Source: Curtobacterium sp. ISL-83 (GTDB lineage Bacteria > Actinomycetota > Actinomycetes > Actinomycetales > Microbacteriaceae). From it: a stretch of DNA of 64,000 nucleotides. Shown one piece after another: positions 50,662 through 61,910 of the stretch (the first letter of the stretch is position 1; each line of letters starts with the position of its first letter). The stretch is from NCBI RefSeq assembly GCF_018613895.1, contig NZ_JAGGPH010000011.1:205934-269933 (forward strand). The letters are read 5' to 3'. The notes beneath the pieces were generated by a model, which made no database searches, was not told the DNA's origin, and saw nothing but the letters and a program-made list of their open reading frames with translations. The position numbers and the translations under genes are program-made.

Positions 50662-51439
50662 GACCACCGACGACCCGTCCGTCGTCACCTCGGCCCTCGA
50701 GACGCTCGCGGCTGCGCCGCGACTCCTCGTCGCGCTCGACTTCGACGGCACGCTGGCGCCCTTCGCCGACGACCCGGCGACGGTCGGAGCGCTGCCCGGA
50801 TCGTGGGCCGCGGTCCTCACCCTGCAGCGCGCGACGGACACCGAGGTCGTGCTCGTGTCCGGACGACCGCTCGACAGTCTGGCCCGGGTCTCGCACGCCC
50901 CGGACGAGATGGCGCTCGTCGGGTCGCACGGCGTCGAGTGGCGCGTCGACGGCCACGACGAAGCCGCGCTGACCGACGACGAGCGGGAGCGGGTAGCCCG
51001 CGTCGGCACCGCGCTCGACGAGGTCGGTGCGCGGTTCCCCGGCGTCGTGATCGAGCACAAGCCCGCCGGGCACGGGGTGCACACCCGCAGGGTGAGCGCC
51101 GAGGTGGCGGCCGAGGCGGACGCCGCGGCAAGCCGGGCCGCCCACGAGGCCGACCCCGACGTGCTCGAACGCGGCGGGAAGGACATCCTCGAGTTCGCGG
51201 TGCGGCACGTCACGAAGGGCGATGCGATCGACCGTCTGCGCGACCTCCGCGGGGCGGCCGCCGTCTTCTTCGCCGGGGACGACGTCACCGACGAGGACGC
51301 CTTCCGGGTGCTCCGCGACGGTGACGTCGGCGTGAAGGTGGGGGAGGGCGACACCGCTGCGGGCTACCGCGTCGCCGATCCGGCCGCGCTCACCGACGTC
51401 CTGAAGCAGCTCGCGAGACTCCGCGCTACCCGGGCCTGA
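50654..51439 (+). CDS. otsB: Trehalose-6-phosphate phosphatase
   Basis: A 261-residue HAD phosphatase that dephosphorylates trehalose 6-phosphate. Motif I is LVALDFDGTLAPFADDP (nucleophile Asp and the acid/base Asp two residues later), motif II VVLVSGR, motif III the Lys in GGKDILEFAV/HVTKG, and motif IV FFAGDDVTDEDAFR. ATG at 50654 overlaps the otsA end; GTG one codon earlier is also in frame. No terminator is visible before ilvD, which has its own promoter. Confidence 0.92.
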   Translation: MRETTDDPSVVTSALETLAAAPRLLVALDFDGTLAPFADDPATVGALPGSWAAVLTLQRATDTEVVLVSGRPLDSLARVSHAPDEMALVGSHGVEWRVDGHDEAALTDDERERVARVGTALDEVGARFPGVVIEHKPAGHGVHTRRVSAEVAAEADAAASRAAHEADPDVLERGGKDILEFAVRHVTKGDAIDRLRDLRGAAAVFFAGDDVTDEDAFRVLRDGDVGVKVGEGDTAAGYRVADPAALTDVLKQLARLRATRA

Positions 51440-51486
51440 CCGTATGCAGATGCATGTTGTTGTCCGGGTGGTATCCCAAAGCGTCC

Positions 51487-51492
51487 TAGACT
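51487..51492 (+). promoter_or_regulatory. -10 hexamer TAGACT of ilvD
   Basis: TAGACT ends 6 nt before the ilvD ATG, as in pdtaS. A clear -35 at 16-18 nt is not evident. Confidence 0.5.
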
Positions 51493-51498
51493 CGGCCC

Positions 51499-53193
51499 AT
51501 GCCTGATATCGACGTCAAGCCGCGCAGCCGGGTCGTCACCGACGGGATCGAAGCCACCACCTCGCGTGGCATGCTCCGAGCCGTCGGCATGGGGGACGAG
51601 GACTGGGAGAAGCCGCAGATCGGCATCGCCTCGTCCTGGAACGAGATCACCCCGTGCAACCTGTCCCTCGACCGGCTCGCCCAGGGCGCCAAGGAAGGCG
51701 TCCACGGCGGCGGTGGGTACCCGCTCCAGTTCGGCACCATCTCGGTTTCGGACGGCATCTCCATGGGCCACGAGGGCATGCACTTCTCCCTCGTCTCGCG
51801 TGAGGTCATCGCCGACAGCGTCGAGACCGTCGTGAACGCCGAGCGCCTGGACGGCACCGTCCTGCTCGCCGGCTGCGACAAGTCCCTGCCCGGCATGCTG
51901 ATGGCCGCCGCGCGTCTCGACCTGGCGAGCGTGTTCCTGTACGCCGGGTCGGTCATGCCGGGCTACGTCAAGCAGGCCGACGGCACGATGAAGGAAGTCA
52001 CGATCATCGACTCCTTCGAGGGCGTCGGTGCGTGCAAGGCCGGCACCATGACCGAGGAAGAGCTCAAGAAGATCGAGTGCGCGATCGTCCCGGGCGAAGG
52101 CGCCTGTGGCGGCATGTACACGGCGAACACCATGGCGAGCCTCGCCGAGGCGCTCGGCATGTCGCTCCCGGGGTCCGCCGCGCCGCCGAGCGCCGACCGT
52201 CGCCGTGACTACTACGCCCACCGCTCCGGTGAGGCCGTGGTGAACATGCTGCGCCTCGGGATCACCGCCCGCGACGTCCTGACGCGCGAGGCCTTCGAGA
52301 ACGCCATCACGGTGCTGATGGCCCTCGGTGGCTCGACGAACGCGGTGCTGCACCTGCTCGCCATCGCGTACGAGGCCGAGGTCGAGCTCAGCCTCGACGA
52401 CTTCAACCGCATCGGCGCGAAGGTCCCGCACCTGGCCGACATGAAGCCGTTCGGCCGGTTCGTCATGAAGGACATCGACCAGCAGGGCGGCATCCCGGTC
52501 GTCATGAAGGCCCTGCTCGACGCCGGTCTGCTGCACGGCGAGTGCATGACCGTCACGGGCAAGACCCTGGCCGAGAACCTCGCCGAGATCGACCCGCCGG
52601 AGCTCGACGGCGAGGTCTTCCGGAAGCTCGACAACCCCATCCACGCCACCGGCGGTCTGACGATCCTGCAGGGCTCCTTCGCTCCCGAGGGTGCCGTGGT
52701 GAAGACGGCCGGCTTCGACGCGGACGTGTTCGAGGGACCGGCGCGGGTGTTCGACCGCGAGCGCGCCGCGATGGACGCCCTCACCGAGGGGACGATCCAG
52801 AAGGGCGACGTCGTCGTCATCCGCTACGAGGGCCCCAAGGGCGGTCCCGGCATGCGCGAGATGCTCGCCATCACCGCCGCCATCAAGGGAGCCGGCCTCG
52901 GCAAGGATGTACTACTGTTGACGGACGGACGATTCTCAGGCGGCACAACCGGCCTGTGCATCGGCCACATCGCACCGGAAGCAGTGGACGCAGGTCCAGT
53001 CGCCTTCGTGCGCGATGGCGACCGCATCCGTGTCGACATCCCCGCTCGCTCGCTCGACCTACTGGTCGACCCGGCCGAACTGGAAGCCCGCCGTGACGGC
53101 TGGGCCCCGTTGCCTCCGCGCTACACCCGCGGAGTCCTCGCGAAGTACGCCAAGCTCGTGCAGTCCGCCGCCAAGGGCGCGGTCACGGCCTAG
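51499..53193 (+). CDS. ilvD: Dihydroxy-acid dehydratase
   Basis: A 564-residue Fe-S dehydratase for valine and isoleucine synthesis (2,3-dihydroxy acids to 2-keto acids). The cluster cysteines lie in [22 protein letters not shown] and [36 protein letters not shown] and the active Ser region near the C-terminus are intact. The stretch 52906-53030 switches to many A- and T-ending codons (GTA CTA, CGA, TCA, ACA, GCA) unlike the rest of the gene. ilvB follows 45 bp later. Confidence 0.94.
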   Translation: MPDIDVKPRSRVVTDGIEATTSRGMLRAVGMGDEDWEKPQIGIASSWNEITPCNLSLDRLAQGAKEGVHGGGGYPLQFGTISVSDGISMGHEGMHFSLVSREVIADSVETVVNAERLDGTVLLAGCDKSLPGMLMAAARLDLASVFLYAGSVMPGYVKQADGTMKEVTIIDSFEGVGACKAGTMTEEELKKIECAIVPGEGACGGMYTANTMASLAEALGMSLPGSAAPPSADRRRDYYAHRSGEAVVNMLRLGITARDVLTREAFENAITVLMALGGSTNAVLHLLAIAYEAEVELSLDDFNRIGAKVPHLADMKPFGRFVMKDIDQQGGIPVVMKALLDAGLLHGECMTVTGKTLAENLAEIDPPELDGEVFRKLDNPIHATGGLTILQGSFAPEGAVVKTAGFDADVFEGPARVFDRERAAMDALTEGTIQKGDVVVIRYEGPKGGPGMREMLAITAAIKGAGLGKDVLLLTDGRFSGGTTGLCIGHIAPEAVDAGPVAFVRDGDRIRVDIPARSLDLLVDPAELEARRDGWAPLPPRYTRGVLAKYAKLVQSAAKGAVTA

Positions 53194-53238
53194 CGTCGAC
53201 ACACGCTCATCGCCACCTCTCCAGGCAAGGAACACCTC

Positions 53239-55062
53239 ATGCCCACGGAAGCCACTCCGCTGTCCGCGGCCGCCGGTGCACGCCGGACGCCGGAGATCCT
53301 GACCGGCTCGGGAGCCGTCCTCCGGACGCTCGAGCACCTCGGGATCACCGACGTCTTCGGCCTGCCGGGCGGCGCGATCATCCCGTTCTACGACGAGCTC
53401 ATGGCGTCGAAGACGATCCGCCACATCCTCGTCCGTCACGAGCAGGGCGCCGGCCACGCCGCCGAGGGGTACGCCTCGGCCTCCGGCAAGGTCGGTGTCG
53501 CGATCGCGACGTCCGGCCCCGGCGCGACGAACCTCGTCACGGCGATCGCCGACGCCTACATGGACTCGGTGCCGTTCATCGCCATCACCGGGCAGGTGTT
53601 CTCGACCCTGATGGGGACGGACGCCTTCCAGGAAGCCGACATCGTCGGCATCACGATGCCGATCACGAAGCACTCCTTCCTCGTGACCGACCCGGCCGAC
53701 GTGCCCGCCACGCTCGCCGCCGCGTACCAGATCGCCACGACCGGGCGCCCCGGTCCGGTGCTCGTCGACATCACGAAGGACGCCCAGCAGAAGTCGGCGC
53801 CGTACCTGTGGCCGCCGAAGATCGACCTGCCCGGCTACCGCCCGGTGACGAAGGCGCACGGCAAGCAGATCGCCGCGGCGGCGCAGCTGCTCGCCGCGTC
53901 CGAGCGTCCGGTGCTGTACGTCGGGGGCGGCGTCATCCGCTCCCGGGCGACCGCGGAGCTCCGCCGGTTCGCCGAGGCCACGGGGGCCCCGGTGGTCACG
54001 ACGCTGATGGCCAGGGGGGCGTTCCCGGACTCGCACGAGCAGCACCTCGGGATGCCCGGCATGCACGGCACCGTGCCCGCCGTGCTCGGTCTGCAGGACA
54101 GCGACCTCATCATCGCCCTCGGTGCGCGCTTCGACGACCGCGTGACCGGCAAGGCCGACGAGTTCGCGCCGGATGCCAAGGTCGTGCACGTCGACATCGA
54201 CCCCGCCGAGATCTCGAAGATCCGGTTCGCCGACGTCCCGATCGTGGGGGATGCGCGCGAGGTCCTGGCCGACCTGCTCGAGGCCTGGGACGGCATCCCC
54301 GCCGACCAGCGTGCCTCCACCGAGGCCTGGTGGGAGAAGCTCCGGCAGCTCAAGAGCGACTTCCCGCTCGGCTACGCGGAACCGACCGACGGGCTGCTCG
54401 CCCCGCAGGCGATCATCCGCCGCATCGGCGAACTGAGCGGACCCGAAGCCGTCTACGCCTCCGGTGTCGGACAGCACCAGATGTGGTCCGCGCAGTTCAT
54501 CAAGTACGAGCGGCCGAACGCCTGGCTCAACTCGGGTGGCGCCGGCACGATGGGCTACTCGGTCCCGGCCGCGATGGGTGCCAAGGTCGCCCAGCCCGAC
54601 CGTGTGGTCTGGGCCATCGACGGCGACGGCTGCTTCCAGATGACGAACCAGGAACTCGCGACCTGCGTCATCAACGACATCCCGATCAAGGTCGCGATCA
54701 TCAACAACTCGTCGCTCGGCATGGTCCGGCAGTGGCAGACGCTGTTCTACGACGGTCGGCACTCGTTCACCGACCTGCAGACCGGCCACGGGACCCGTCG
54801 CGTGCCGGACTTCGTCAAGCTCGCCGACGCCTACGGTGCCCTCGGCATCCGCGTCGAGAAGCCGGAAGAGGTCGACGCGGCGATCCAGCTCGCGCTCGAG
54901 ACGAACGACCGCCCGGTCGTGATCGACTTCGTCGTGAGCCGTGACTCCATGGTGTGGCCGATGGTCCCGCAGGGGGTCAGCAACTCGTCCATCGAGTACG
55001 CCCAGGCCCTCGCCCCCACGTGGGACGACGAGGACGCCGACATGACGGGGGAAACCGCATGA
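53239..55062 (+). CDS. ilvB: Acetolactate synthase, large (catalytic) subunit
   Basis: A 607-residue thiamine diphosphate enzyme making acetolactate or acetohydroxybutyrate, the first shared step to valine, leucine and isoleucine. The catalytic Glu is in [15 protein letters not shown]; the ThDP/Mg motif runs from [15 protein letters not shown] to [17 protein letters not shown]-domain motifs [12 protein letters not shown] and the C-terminal herbicide-site region are present. Its ATGA overlap with ilvN pairs it with the regulatory subunit. Confidence 0.95.
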   Translation: MPTEATPLSAAAGARRTPEILTGSGAVLRTLEHLGITDVFGLPGGAIIPFYDELMASKTIRHILVRHEQGAGHAAEGYASASGKVGVAIATSGPGATNLVTAIADAYMDSVPFIAITGQVFSTLMGTDAFQEADIVGITMPITKHSFLVTDPADVPATLAAAYQIATTGRPGPVLVDITKDAQQKSAPYLWPPKIDLPGYRPVTKAHGKQIAAAAQLLAASERPVLYVGGGVIRSRATAELRRFAEATGAPVVTTLMARGAFPDSHEQHLGMPGMHGTVPAVLGLQDSDLIIALGARFDDRVTGKADEFAPDAKVVHVDIDPAEISKIRFADVPIVGDAREVLADLLEAWDGIPADQRASTEAWWEKLRQLKSDFPLGYAEPTDGLLAPQAIIRRIGELSGPEAVYASGVGQHQMWSAQFIKYERPNAWLNSGGAGTMGYSVPAAMGAKVAQPDRVVWAIDGDGCFQMTNQELATCVINDIPIKVAIINNSSLGMVRQWQTLFYDGRHSFTDLQTGHGTRRVPDFVKLADAYGALGIRVEKPEEVDAAIQLALETNDRPVVIDFVVSRDSMVWPMVPQGVSNSSIEYAQALAPTWDDEDADMTGETA

Positions 55063-55559
55063 GCCACGTCCTGTCCCTCCTCGTCGAGGACAAGCCGGGT
55101 CTGCTGACGCGCGTCGCCGGCCTGTTCGCCCGCCGCGGCTTCAACATCGAGTCGCTCGCCGTGGGCAACACCGAGGTCGCCGGCCTCAGCCGGATCACGG
55201 TCGTCGTCGACGTCGAGGACCTCCCGCTCGAGCAGGTGACGAAGCAGCTCAACAAGCTGGTGAACGTCATCAAGATCGTCGAGCTGGACTTCGCACAGTC
55301 GGTCCAGCGCGAGCACATGCTCGTCAAGGTCCGCGTCGACAACCAGTCGCGGTCGGCGGTCCTCGAGGCCGTCAGCCTGTTCCGCGCGCAGGTCGTCGAC
55401 GTCGCGAACGACTCGCTCATCGTCGAGGTCACCGGTGACCCCGGCAAGATCCAGGCGATCCTCCGCGTGCTCGAGCCGTACGGCATCAAGGAGCTCGCCC
55501 GTGCGGGCCTGCTCGGCATGGGCCGCGGGCCGAAGAGCATCACCGACCGGGTGCGCTGA
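55059..55559 (+). CDS. ilvN: Acetolactate synthase, small (regulatory) subunit
   Basis: A 166-residue subunit. The N-terminal ACT domain (1-75; [20 protein letters not shown], then [12 protein letters not shown]) should bind valine for feedback inhibition; the C-terminal domain (80-160; [15 protein letters not shown], with [14 protein letters not shown] [20 protein letters not shown]) activates the catalytic subunit. Start ATG 55059 overlaps ilvB. A strong palindrome follows before ilvC. Confidence 0.95.
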   Translation: MSHVLSLLVEDKPGLLTRVAGLFARRGFNIESLAVGNTEVAGLSRITVVVDVEDLPLEQVTKQLNKLVNVIKIVELDFAQSVQREHMLVKVRVDNQSRSAVLEAVSLFRAQVVDVANDSLIVEVTGDPGKIQAILRVLEPYGIKELARAGLLGMGRGPKSITDRVR

Positions 55560-56699
<1,140 letters not shown>

Positions 56700-56723
56700 T
56701 CTTCCGCGACACCACTCGATGGC

Positions 56724-56753
56724 GAGGCGGCGGTGCACCAGCACCGCCGCCTC
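56724..56753 (+). terminator. Terminator hairpin after ilvC
   Basis: GAGGCGGCGGTGC-ACCA-GCACCGCCGCCTC, a perfect 13-bp stem, starts 25 nt after the ilvC stop. Confidence 0.8.
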
Positions 56754-56909
56754 TCGATGTGACCCGAACGATATGCAGCTGCTCCTCATCGCCCCCGACG
56801 CCGCGGATCGCCGTGTCCGCGGGGACCGCACCCGCGTTGCGCGACGCTCGTCGTCCGCCTCCGGCACCGACGGTCACGACCGCACCGTCGGGCATGGGAG
56901 GATCGTCGG

Positions 56910-58100
56910 ATGGCGGTGACGAGACGAGCGGTCCACATCGGCGCCGGCAAGATCGGGCGCGGCTTCGTGGGCCAGTTCCTCGTGGCGAGCGGCTACGAGC
57001 TCACGTTCGTCGACGTCGACGAACGCGTCGTCTCCGCACTGAACGAAGCCGGACGGTTTGTGGTGCACGAGGTCGGCGAGCTGCCGGTCGAGCACCTCGT
57101 CTACGGGTTCCGCGCGCTGAGCAGCAAGACCGACCGTGACCAGGTCATCCGCGCCATCGCCGAAGCCGACGTGGTCACCACCGCGGTCGGCGCACGCACG
57201 CTCCCGCTCGTCGCGCCGATCATCGCGGAGGGACTGGCCGCACGATCGGCCGACCTCGGCGACGTGACGATCGTCGCGTGCGAGAACGCGTTCAACGCCA
57301 CCGACTCGCTGCACGCCAGCGTCCGCCGCGCCCCCATCCTCGAGGACCGTGACGTCCACGCCGTCTTCGCCAACTGCGCGATCGACCGCATCGTCCCGGA
57401 CCAGTCCGGCGTCCTCGGGCAGTCCGGCGGTCTCGACGTCGTGCTCGAACCCTTCTACGAGTGGATCATCGAGCGCACGCCGTTCGACGCGTCCGATGCC
57501 GAGCCGCCGGCGATCGACGGCGTGACCTGGGTGGACGACCTGCAGCCGTTCGTCGAGCGGAAGCTCTACACGGTGAACACCGCCCACGCGACGGCGGCGT
57601 ACCACGGCTTCGTCCGCGGGATCGGCCTGATCCGCGAAGCCCTCGAGGACCACGACGTCCGGGCCGAGGTCGACGGCGTCCTCGCGGAGACCACGGCGCT
57701 CCTCGTCGCCAAGCACGGGTTCGACCCGGAGGAGCACGCGCGCTACGTCGCCGCGAACCTCTCCCGCATCGCGAACCCGCACCTGCCGGACAGCACGGCG
57801 CGCGTCGGACGGAACCCGCTCCGGAAGCTCGGACGACGCGAGCGGTTCGTCGGGCCGGCGTCCCAGCTCGCCGAACGCGGACTGCCCGTCGACCACCTGC
57901 TCGGCGCCGTGCGCGTCGCGCTGGCGTTCGACGACGAGAACGACCCCGAGTCGATCGAGCTGCACGCGCTGCTGCGCTCCGGTGCCACGGCCCACGCGCT
58001 CACGGAGATCCTGACCGGCCTCATGGAGAGCCACCCGCTCTTCCCGGCCGTGCGCGACGTCGTCGCCGAGGTCCTGCAGGCGCAGCCCGCCGACGTCTGA
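56910..58100 (+). CDS. mtlD: Mannitol-1-phosphate 5-dehydrogenase
   Basis: A 396-residue NAD-dependent dehydrogenase interconverting mannitol 1-phosphate and fructose 6-phosphate. The N-terminal motif AVHIGAGKIGRGFVGQFL binds NAD; KLYTVNTAHATAAYHGFVRG holds the catalytic Lys and His of the polyol dehydrogenase family. No mannitol PTS is in the window, so uptake is elsewhere. ATG at 56910 has GAGGAT 6 nt upstream, which could be a -10 or part of a ribosome-binding site. It lies in the middle of amino acid genes without functional link. Confidence 0.9.
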   Translation: MAVTRRAVHIGAGKIGRGFVGQFLVASGYELTFVDVDERVVSALNEAGRFVVHEVGELPVEHLVYGFRALSSKTDRDQVIRAIAEADVVTTAVGARTLPLVAPIIAEGLAARSADLGDVTIVACENAFNATDSLHASVRRAPILEDRDVHAVFANCAIDRIVPDQSGVLGQSGGLDVVLEPFYEWIIERTPFDASDAEPPAIDGVTWVDDLQPFVERKLYTVNTAHATAAYHGFVRGIGLIREALEDHDVRAEVDGVLAETTALLVAKHGFDPEEHARYVAANLSRIANPHLPDSTARVGRNPLRKLGRRERFVGPASQLAERGLPVDHLLGAVRVALAFDDENDPESIELHALLRSGATAHALTEILTGLMESHPLFPAVRDVVAEVLQAQPADV

Positions 58101-58159
58101 CCGGTGCTGCACGGCGGCCTGCGGGGTTCCGCGTGGTCCCGCGCGTCGCCCGTCCCTCG

Positions 58160-58165
58160 TAGGAT
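58160..58165 (+). promoter_or_regulatory. -10 hexamer TAGGAT of the 147-residue membrane protein gene
   Basis: TAGGAT ends 6 nt before the ATG at 58172, a leaderless arrangement identical to that of the SCO4848-type gene. Confidence 0.5.
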
Positions 58166-58171
58166 CGACGC

Positions 58172-58615
58172 ATGACCACGGCAGCCTCACCACCGGACGG
58201 GTCCGTCGACCACGACGACGACGAAGCCCTGCACTGGGGTGACGCAGCGGACGCCACGCACGTCGACGCGGCGCACAACCCGGTGGTGGTCCACGACCGC
58301 GGGGAGCGCGATCCCGAGGCCCCCGAGACCTCCGGCGCACTCGTCGGGTTCGGGGTCTTCGGCGGCGTGTACCTGCTCTACACGGTCGCGTGGCTGCTGA
58401 CCGCCTCCACCGCCTACGTGGCGAACGTGGACACCGTGCTCAGCGTCTTCGTCGACGTCCTGCGGTTCCTGTCGATCCTCGCGCCGGCGATGTGGTTCGC
58501 GGTCGTGCTCTGGGCGGCCCGCGGGCGACGCACCCGCACGCGTCTGCTCTGGATGCTGCTCGGCGCCGTCGCGCTCTTCCCGTGGCCGTTCCTCATGACA
58601 CGGAGCTTCGGGTGA
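58172..58615 (+). CDS. 147-residue membrane protein
   Basis: An acidic, His-rich N-terminus (1-50, with DDDEALHWGDAADATH) is followed by three membrane helices (about 55-75, 88-110, 122-140). I recognise no domain. Its stop overlaps the next gene (GTGA), so both are made together. Function unknown. Confidence 0.7.
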   Translation: MTTAASPPDGSVDHDDDEALHWGDAADATHVDAAHNPVVVHDRGERDPEAPETSGALVGFGVFGGVYLLYTVAWLLTASTAYVANVDTVLSVFVDVLRFLSILAPAMWFAVVLWAARGRRTRTRLLWMLLGAVALFPWPFLMTRSFG

Positions 58616-59001
58616 CCGCCGTCGGGCGGGTGGCCGAGCACCCCCGGAACACGCGCATCGGTCGCGTGGTCGTGTGGCTCGTGTTCGCGGCGCTGTTCGC
58701 GTACATGACCGTCCAGAGCGTCGGCAACGCGGTGAGCGTGTCCGCCTCCGTGCGCGAGTTCAACGCCTTCCTCGGCACCGGCCCCGACGTCGCGTCCCTC
58801 CGGAGCAGCACCCCGTGGGTCTGGCTGGTCCTCGACATCGCGATCGCACCCCTCGCCTTCGCGGTCGCGCTGTGGGTCACCCGCCGCTCACGGCTCGCCG
58901 TGACGGTCGCGGTCTTCGTGGTCGCCTTCGCCGCGGCGGGCTCGGTCTGGCTGGACCTGCAGCTCTACGTGCCGAGTCTCCTCGACCTCTCGCGTCACTG
59001 A
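58612..59001 (+). CDS. 129-residue membrane protein coupled to its upstream neighbour
   Basis: Three membrane helices (about 19-40, 65-85, 92-115) with a short external loop. GTG at 58612 overlaps the preceding stop, and no other start is better placed. The two proteins may form a complex; no family recognised. Confidence 0.68.
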   Translation: MTAVGRVAEHPRNTRIGRVVVWLVFAALFAYMTVQSVGNAVSVSASVREFNAFLGTGPDVASLRSSTPWVWLVLDIAIAPLAFAVALWVTRRSRLAVTVAVFVVAFAAAGSVWLDLQLYVPSLLDLSRH

Positions 59002-59075
59002 CGCCGCCTGGGCACGCGTGTCCCCGTCACCGCGACCGGTCGCGTCGTCCGGTTGCATCGGCGGACGGCGCCGCC

Positions 59076-59123
59076 GCCGGACGGGAGGCGCGAGACGGGG
59101 CCGTCCCGCGCCTCCCGTCCGGC
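59076..59123 (+). terminator. GGACGGGAGGC-type hairpin before serA
   Basis: GCCGGACGGGAGGCGCG and its exact inverse (17-bp arms) enclose an inner GACGG/CCGTC pair. It lies 75 nt after the membrane protein pair and about 100 nt before serA. Confidence 0.65.
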
Positions 59124-59220
59124 AGGCGGTTCCGGACCGGACCCGACGCGCGGTCGTAACCGTCTGCCCGCGTCGATACGATGGTGGGATACCGCCCGTC
59201 TCTCGTGAGGAACTCCAGTC

Positions 59221-60810
59221 GTGTCGAAGCCGGTCGTCCTGATCGCTGAAGAACTCTCGCCCGCCACAGTCGACGCCCTCGGGCCCGACTTCGAGATCCG
59301 GAACGTGGACGGTACCGACCGGCCGGCGCTCCTGTCCGCGCTGTCCGAGGCGCACGCCATCCTGGTGCGCTCCGCCACCAAGGTCGACGCCGAGGCGATC
59401 GCCGCCGCGCCGAACCTCAAGGTCGTCGCACGGGCCGGTGTCGGTCTCGACAACGTCGACATCAAGGCCGCGACCGCCGCCGGCGTCATGGTGGTCAACG
59501 CGCCGACGTCGAACATCATCTCGGCTGCCGAGCTGACGGTCGGCCACATCCTCTCGCTCGCCCGGCACATCCCGGCCGCGCACGCCTCCCTCGCCGCCGG
59601 CGCGTGGAAGCGCTCCGCGTACACCGGCGTCGAGCTCTACGAGAAGACCGTGGGGATCATCGGTCTCGGTCGGATCGGCGCACTGATCACGCAGCGCCTG
59701 CAGGCCTTCGGCGTCTCGGTGATCGCGTACGACCCGTACGTCACGACGGCGCGCGCGCAGCAGCTCGGGGTCGAGCTCGTCTCGCTCGACGACCTGCTGC
59801 GACGGTCGGACTTCGTCACGATCCACATGCCGAAGACGCCGGAGACGGTGGGCATGCTGTCGGACGACCAGTTCGCCCTGATGAAGCCGACCGCCTTCGT
59901 CGTGAACGTCGCGCGCGGCGGGCTCATCGACGAGGACGCCCTCCACCGTGCACTGACCGCCAAGACGATCGCCGGCGCCGGCCTCGACGTCTTCGTGTCG
60001 GAGCCGCCGACGGACTCCCCGCTCGTGGCGTTGCCGAACGTGGTCGTCACCCCGCACCTCGGGGCCTCCACCGACGAAGCGCAGGAGAAGGCGGGCGTGT
60101 CGGTCGCGAAGTCGGTGCGGCTCGCGCTCGGCGGCGAACTGGTGCCGGACGCGGTCAACGTCGCCGGGGGCGTCATCGACCCCTACGTGCGCCCCGGCAT
60201 CCCGCTCGTAGAGAAGCTCGGACAGGTCTTCACCGCCCTCGCCACGTCGCCCGTCACGAGCATCGACGTCGAAGTGCACGGCGAACTCGCCTCGTACGAC
60301 GTCAGCGTGCTCAAGCTCGCGGCCCTCAAGGGCGTCTTCACGGACGTCGTGAGCGACCAGGTGTCCTACGTCAACGCGCCGCTCATCGCCGACCAGCGGG
60401 GCGTCACGGTCCGGCTCATCACCGACCCCGACAGCCCCGAGTACCGGAACGTGCTGACGATCCGCGGCGCCCAGTCCGACGGTCCGGCGATCAGCGTCTC
60501 GGGGACCCTCACCGGCCCGAAGCAGGTCGAGAAGCTCGTCGAGATCAACGGCCACGACGTCGAGGTGGCGCTCGACAAGCACCACGTGGTGATGGAGTAC
60601 ACCGACCGCCCCGGCATCGTCGCGGTCTACGGCAAGGAGTTCGGCGAGGCCGGCATCAACATCGCCGCCATGCAGATCTCCCGTGAAGCTGCCGGCGGTC
60701 AGGCGCTCAGCGTCCTCACCGTCGACTCGCCGGTCCCGGCCGACATCCTCGAGCACGTGCGGTCGACCATCGACGCCGCGTCGCTGCGCGAGATCGACAT
60801 CACCCTCTAG
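59221..60810 (+). CDS. serA: D-3-phosphoglycerate dehydrogenase
   Basis: A 529-residue long-form SerA, first step of serine synthesis. Substrate-domain RAGVGLDNVDIKAA, NAD motif GIIGLGRIGALI, the catalytic Arg/Glu/His set (NVARGGLIDEDAL, VTPHLGASTDEA), then the intervening domain and a C-terminal ACT domain (about 455-529; VVMEYTDRPGIVAVYGKEFG) that binds serine. GTG at 59221 follows GAGGAACT; TACGAT at 59177-59182 is a possible -10. leuB follows 12 bp later. Confidence 0.95.
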   Translation: MSKPVVLIAEELSPATVDALGPDFEIRNVDGTDRPALLSALSEAHAILVRSATKVDAEAIAAAPNLKVVARAGVGLDNVDIKAATAAGVMVVNAPTSNIISAAELTVGHILSLARHIPAAHASLAAGAWKRSAYTGVELYEKTVGIIGLGRIGALITQRLQAFGVSVIAYDPYVTTARAQQLGVELVSLDDLLRRSDFVTIHMPKTPETVGMLSDDQFALMKPTAFVVNVARGGLIDEDALHRALTAKTIAGAGLDVFVSEPPTDSPLVALPNVVVTPHLGASTDEAQEKAGVSVAKSVRLALGGELVPDAVNVAGGVIDPYVRPGIPLVEKLGQVFTALATSPVTSIDVEVHGELASYDVSVLKLAALKGVFTDVVSDQVSYVNAPLIADQRGVTVRLITDPDSPEYRNVLTIRGAQSDGPAISVSGTLTGPKQVEKLVEINGHDVEVALDKHHVVMEYTDRPGIVAVYGKEFGEAGINIAAMQISREAAGGQALSVLTVDSPVPADILEHVRSTIDAASLREIDITL

Positions 60811-60822
60811 GGAGCGGCGGAC

Positions 60823-61896
60823 ATGACGGAGCCCCAGCAGCTCAGCCTCGCGGTCATCCGCGGCGACGGCATCGGACCCGAGGTCGTCGACGAGGCGCTG
60901 AAGGTCCTGCACGCGGTCGTCCCGGACGACCTCGTGGTCCACGAGACGCCGTACTCGCTCGGTGCCGCACGGTTCCTCGAGACCGGCGACATCCTCACCG
61001 ACGCCGACCTGGCGGCGATCGCGGGCCACGATGCGATCCTGCTCGGCGCGGTCGGCGGGGACCCTCGCGATCCCCGGCTCGCCGGCGGCATCATCGAACG
61101 TGGGCTGCTGCTGAAGCTCCGCTTCGCGTTCGACCACTACGTGAACCTCCGTCCCACGAAGGTCTACGACGCCGTGTCGACCCCGCTCGCAGCGCCGGGC
61201 GCCGTGGACTTCGTCGTGGTGCGTGAGGGCACCGAGGGCCCGTACGTCGGCAACGGCGGCGCGATCCGTACCGGGACCCCGCACGAGATCGCGACGGAGG
61301 TCTCGCTCAACACGGCCTTCGGCGTGGAGCGCGTGGTGCGCTACGCGTTCGAGCTCGCGCAGCGACGCGACCGCAGGCACCTGACCCTCGTGCACAAGAG
61401 CAACGTCCTGGTGCACGCGGGGGCGCTCTGGCAACGGACCGTGGCCGCGGTGGGGCAGGAGTACCCGGACGTCACGGTGGACTACCAGCACGTCGATGCG
61501 GTGACCATCCACATGGTGCAGGACCCTGCTAGGTTCGACGTCATCGTCACGGACAACCTCTTCGGCGACATCATCACCGACCTGGCCGGCGCGATCAGCG
61601 GGGGCATCGGTCTGGCGGCCTCGGGCAACATCAACCCGGACGGCACCTTCCCCAGCATGTTCGAGCCGGTCCACGGCTCCGCCCCGGACATCGCGGGCCA
61701 GCAGAAGGCCGATCCCACGGCCGCCATCCTCTCCGTCGCACTGCTCCTCGACCACATCGGTCGCAGCGACCTCGGGTCGGCGGTCACCCGGGCGGTCGAG
61801 GCCGACCTCGCCGACCGGGGCACCACGCCGCGGACCACGGCGCAGATCGGCGACGCGATCGCCGCTGCAGCCACAGCTCGCACCACCAGCGCCTGA
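60823..61896 (+). CDS. leuB: 3-isopropylmalate dehydrogenase
   Basis: A 357-residue NAD-dependent decarboxylating dehydrogenase of leucine synthesis. [20 protein letters not shown], the substrate-binding Arg/Tyr region ([15 protein letters not shown]), [12 protein letters not shown] and [15 protein letters not shown] are diagnostic. No leuA, leuC or leuD is in the window, so the pathway is split. The gene is 12 bp after serA and 14 bp before ilvE, a likely operon; AGGGAGCGG precedes the ATG. Confidence 0.94.
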   Translation: MTEPQQLSLAVIRGDGIGPEVVDEALKVLHAVVPDDLVVHETPYSLGAARFLETGDILTDADLAAIAGHDAILLGAVGGDPRDPRLAGGIIERGLLLKLRFAFDHYVNLRPTKVYDAVSTPLAAPGAVDFVVVREGTEGPYVGNGGAIRTGTPHEIATEVSLNTAFGVERVVRYAFELAQRRDRRHLTLVHKSNVLVHAGALWQRTVAAVGQEYPDVTVDYQHVDAVTIHMVQDPARFDVIVTDNLFGDIITDLAGAISGGIGLAASGNINPDGTFPSMFEPVHGSAPDIAGQQKADPTAAILSVALLLDHIGRSDLGSAVTRAVEADLADRGTTPRTTAQIGDAIAAAATARTTSA

Positions 61897-61910
61897 CAAG
61901 GAGTCACCCG

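Noticed and set aside
53194..53238. Attenuator or T-box before ilvB
   Set aside because: Only 45 bp separate ilvD and ilvB, with no leader peptide or hairpin pair.
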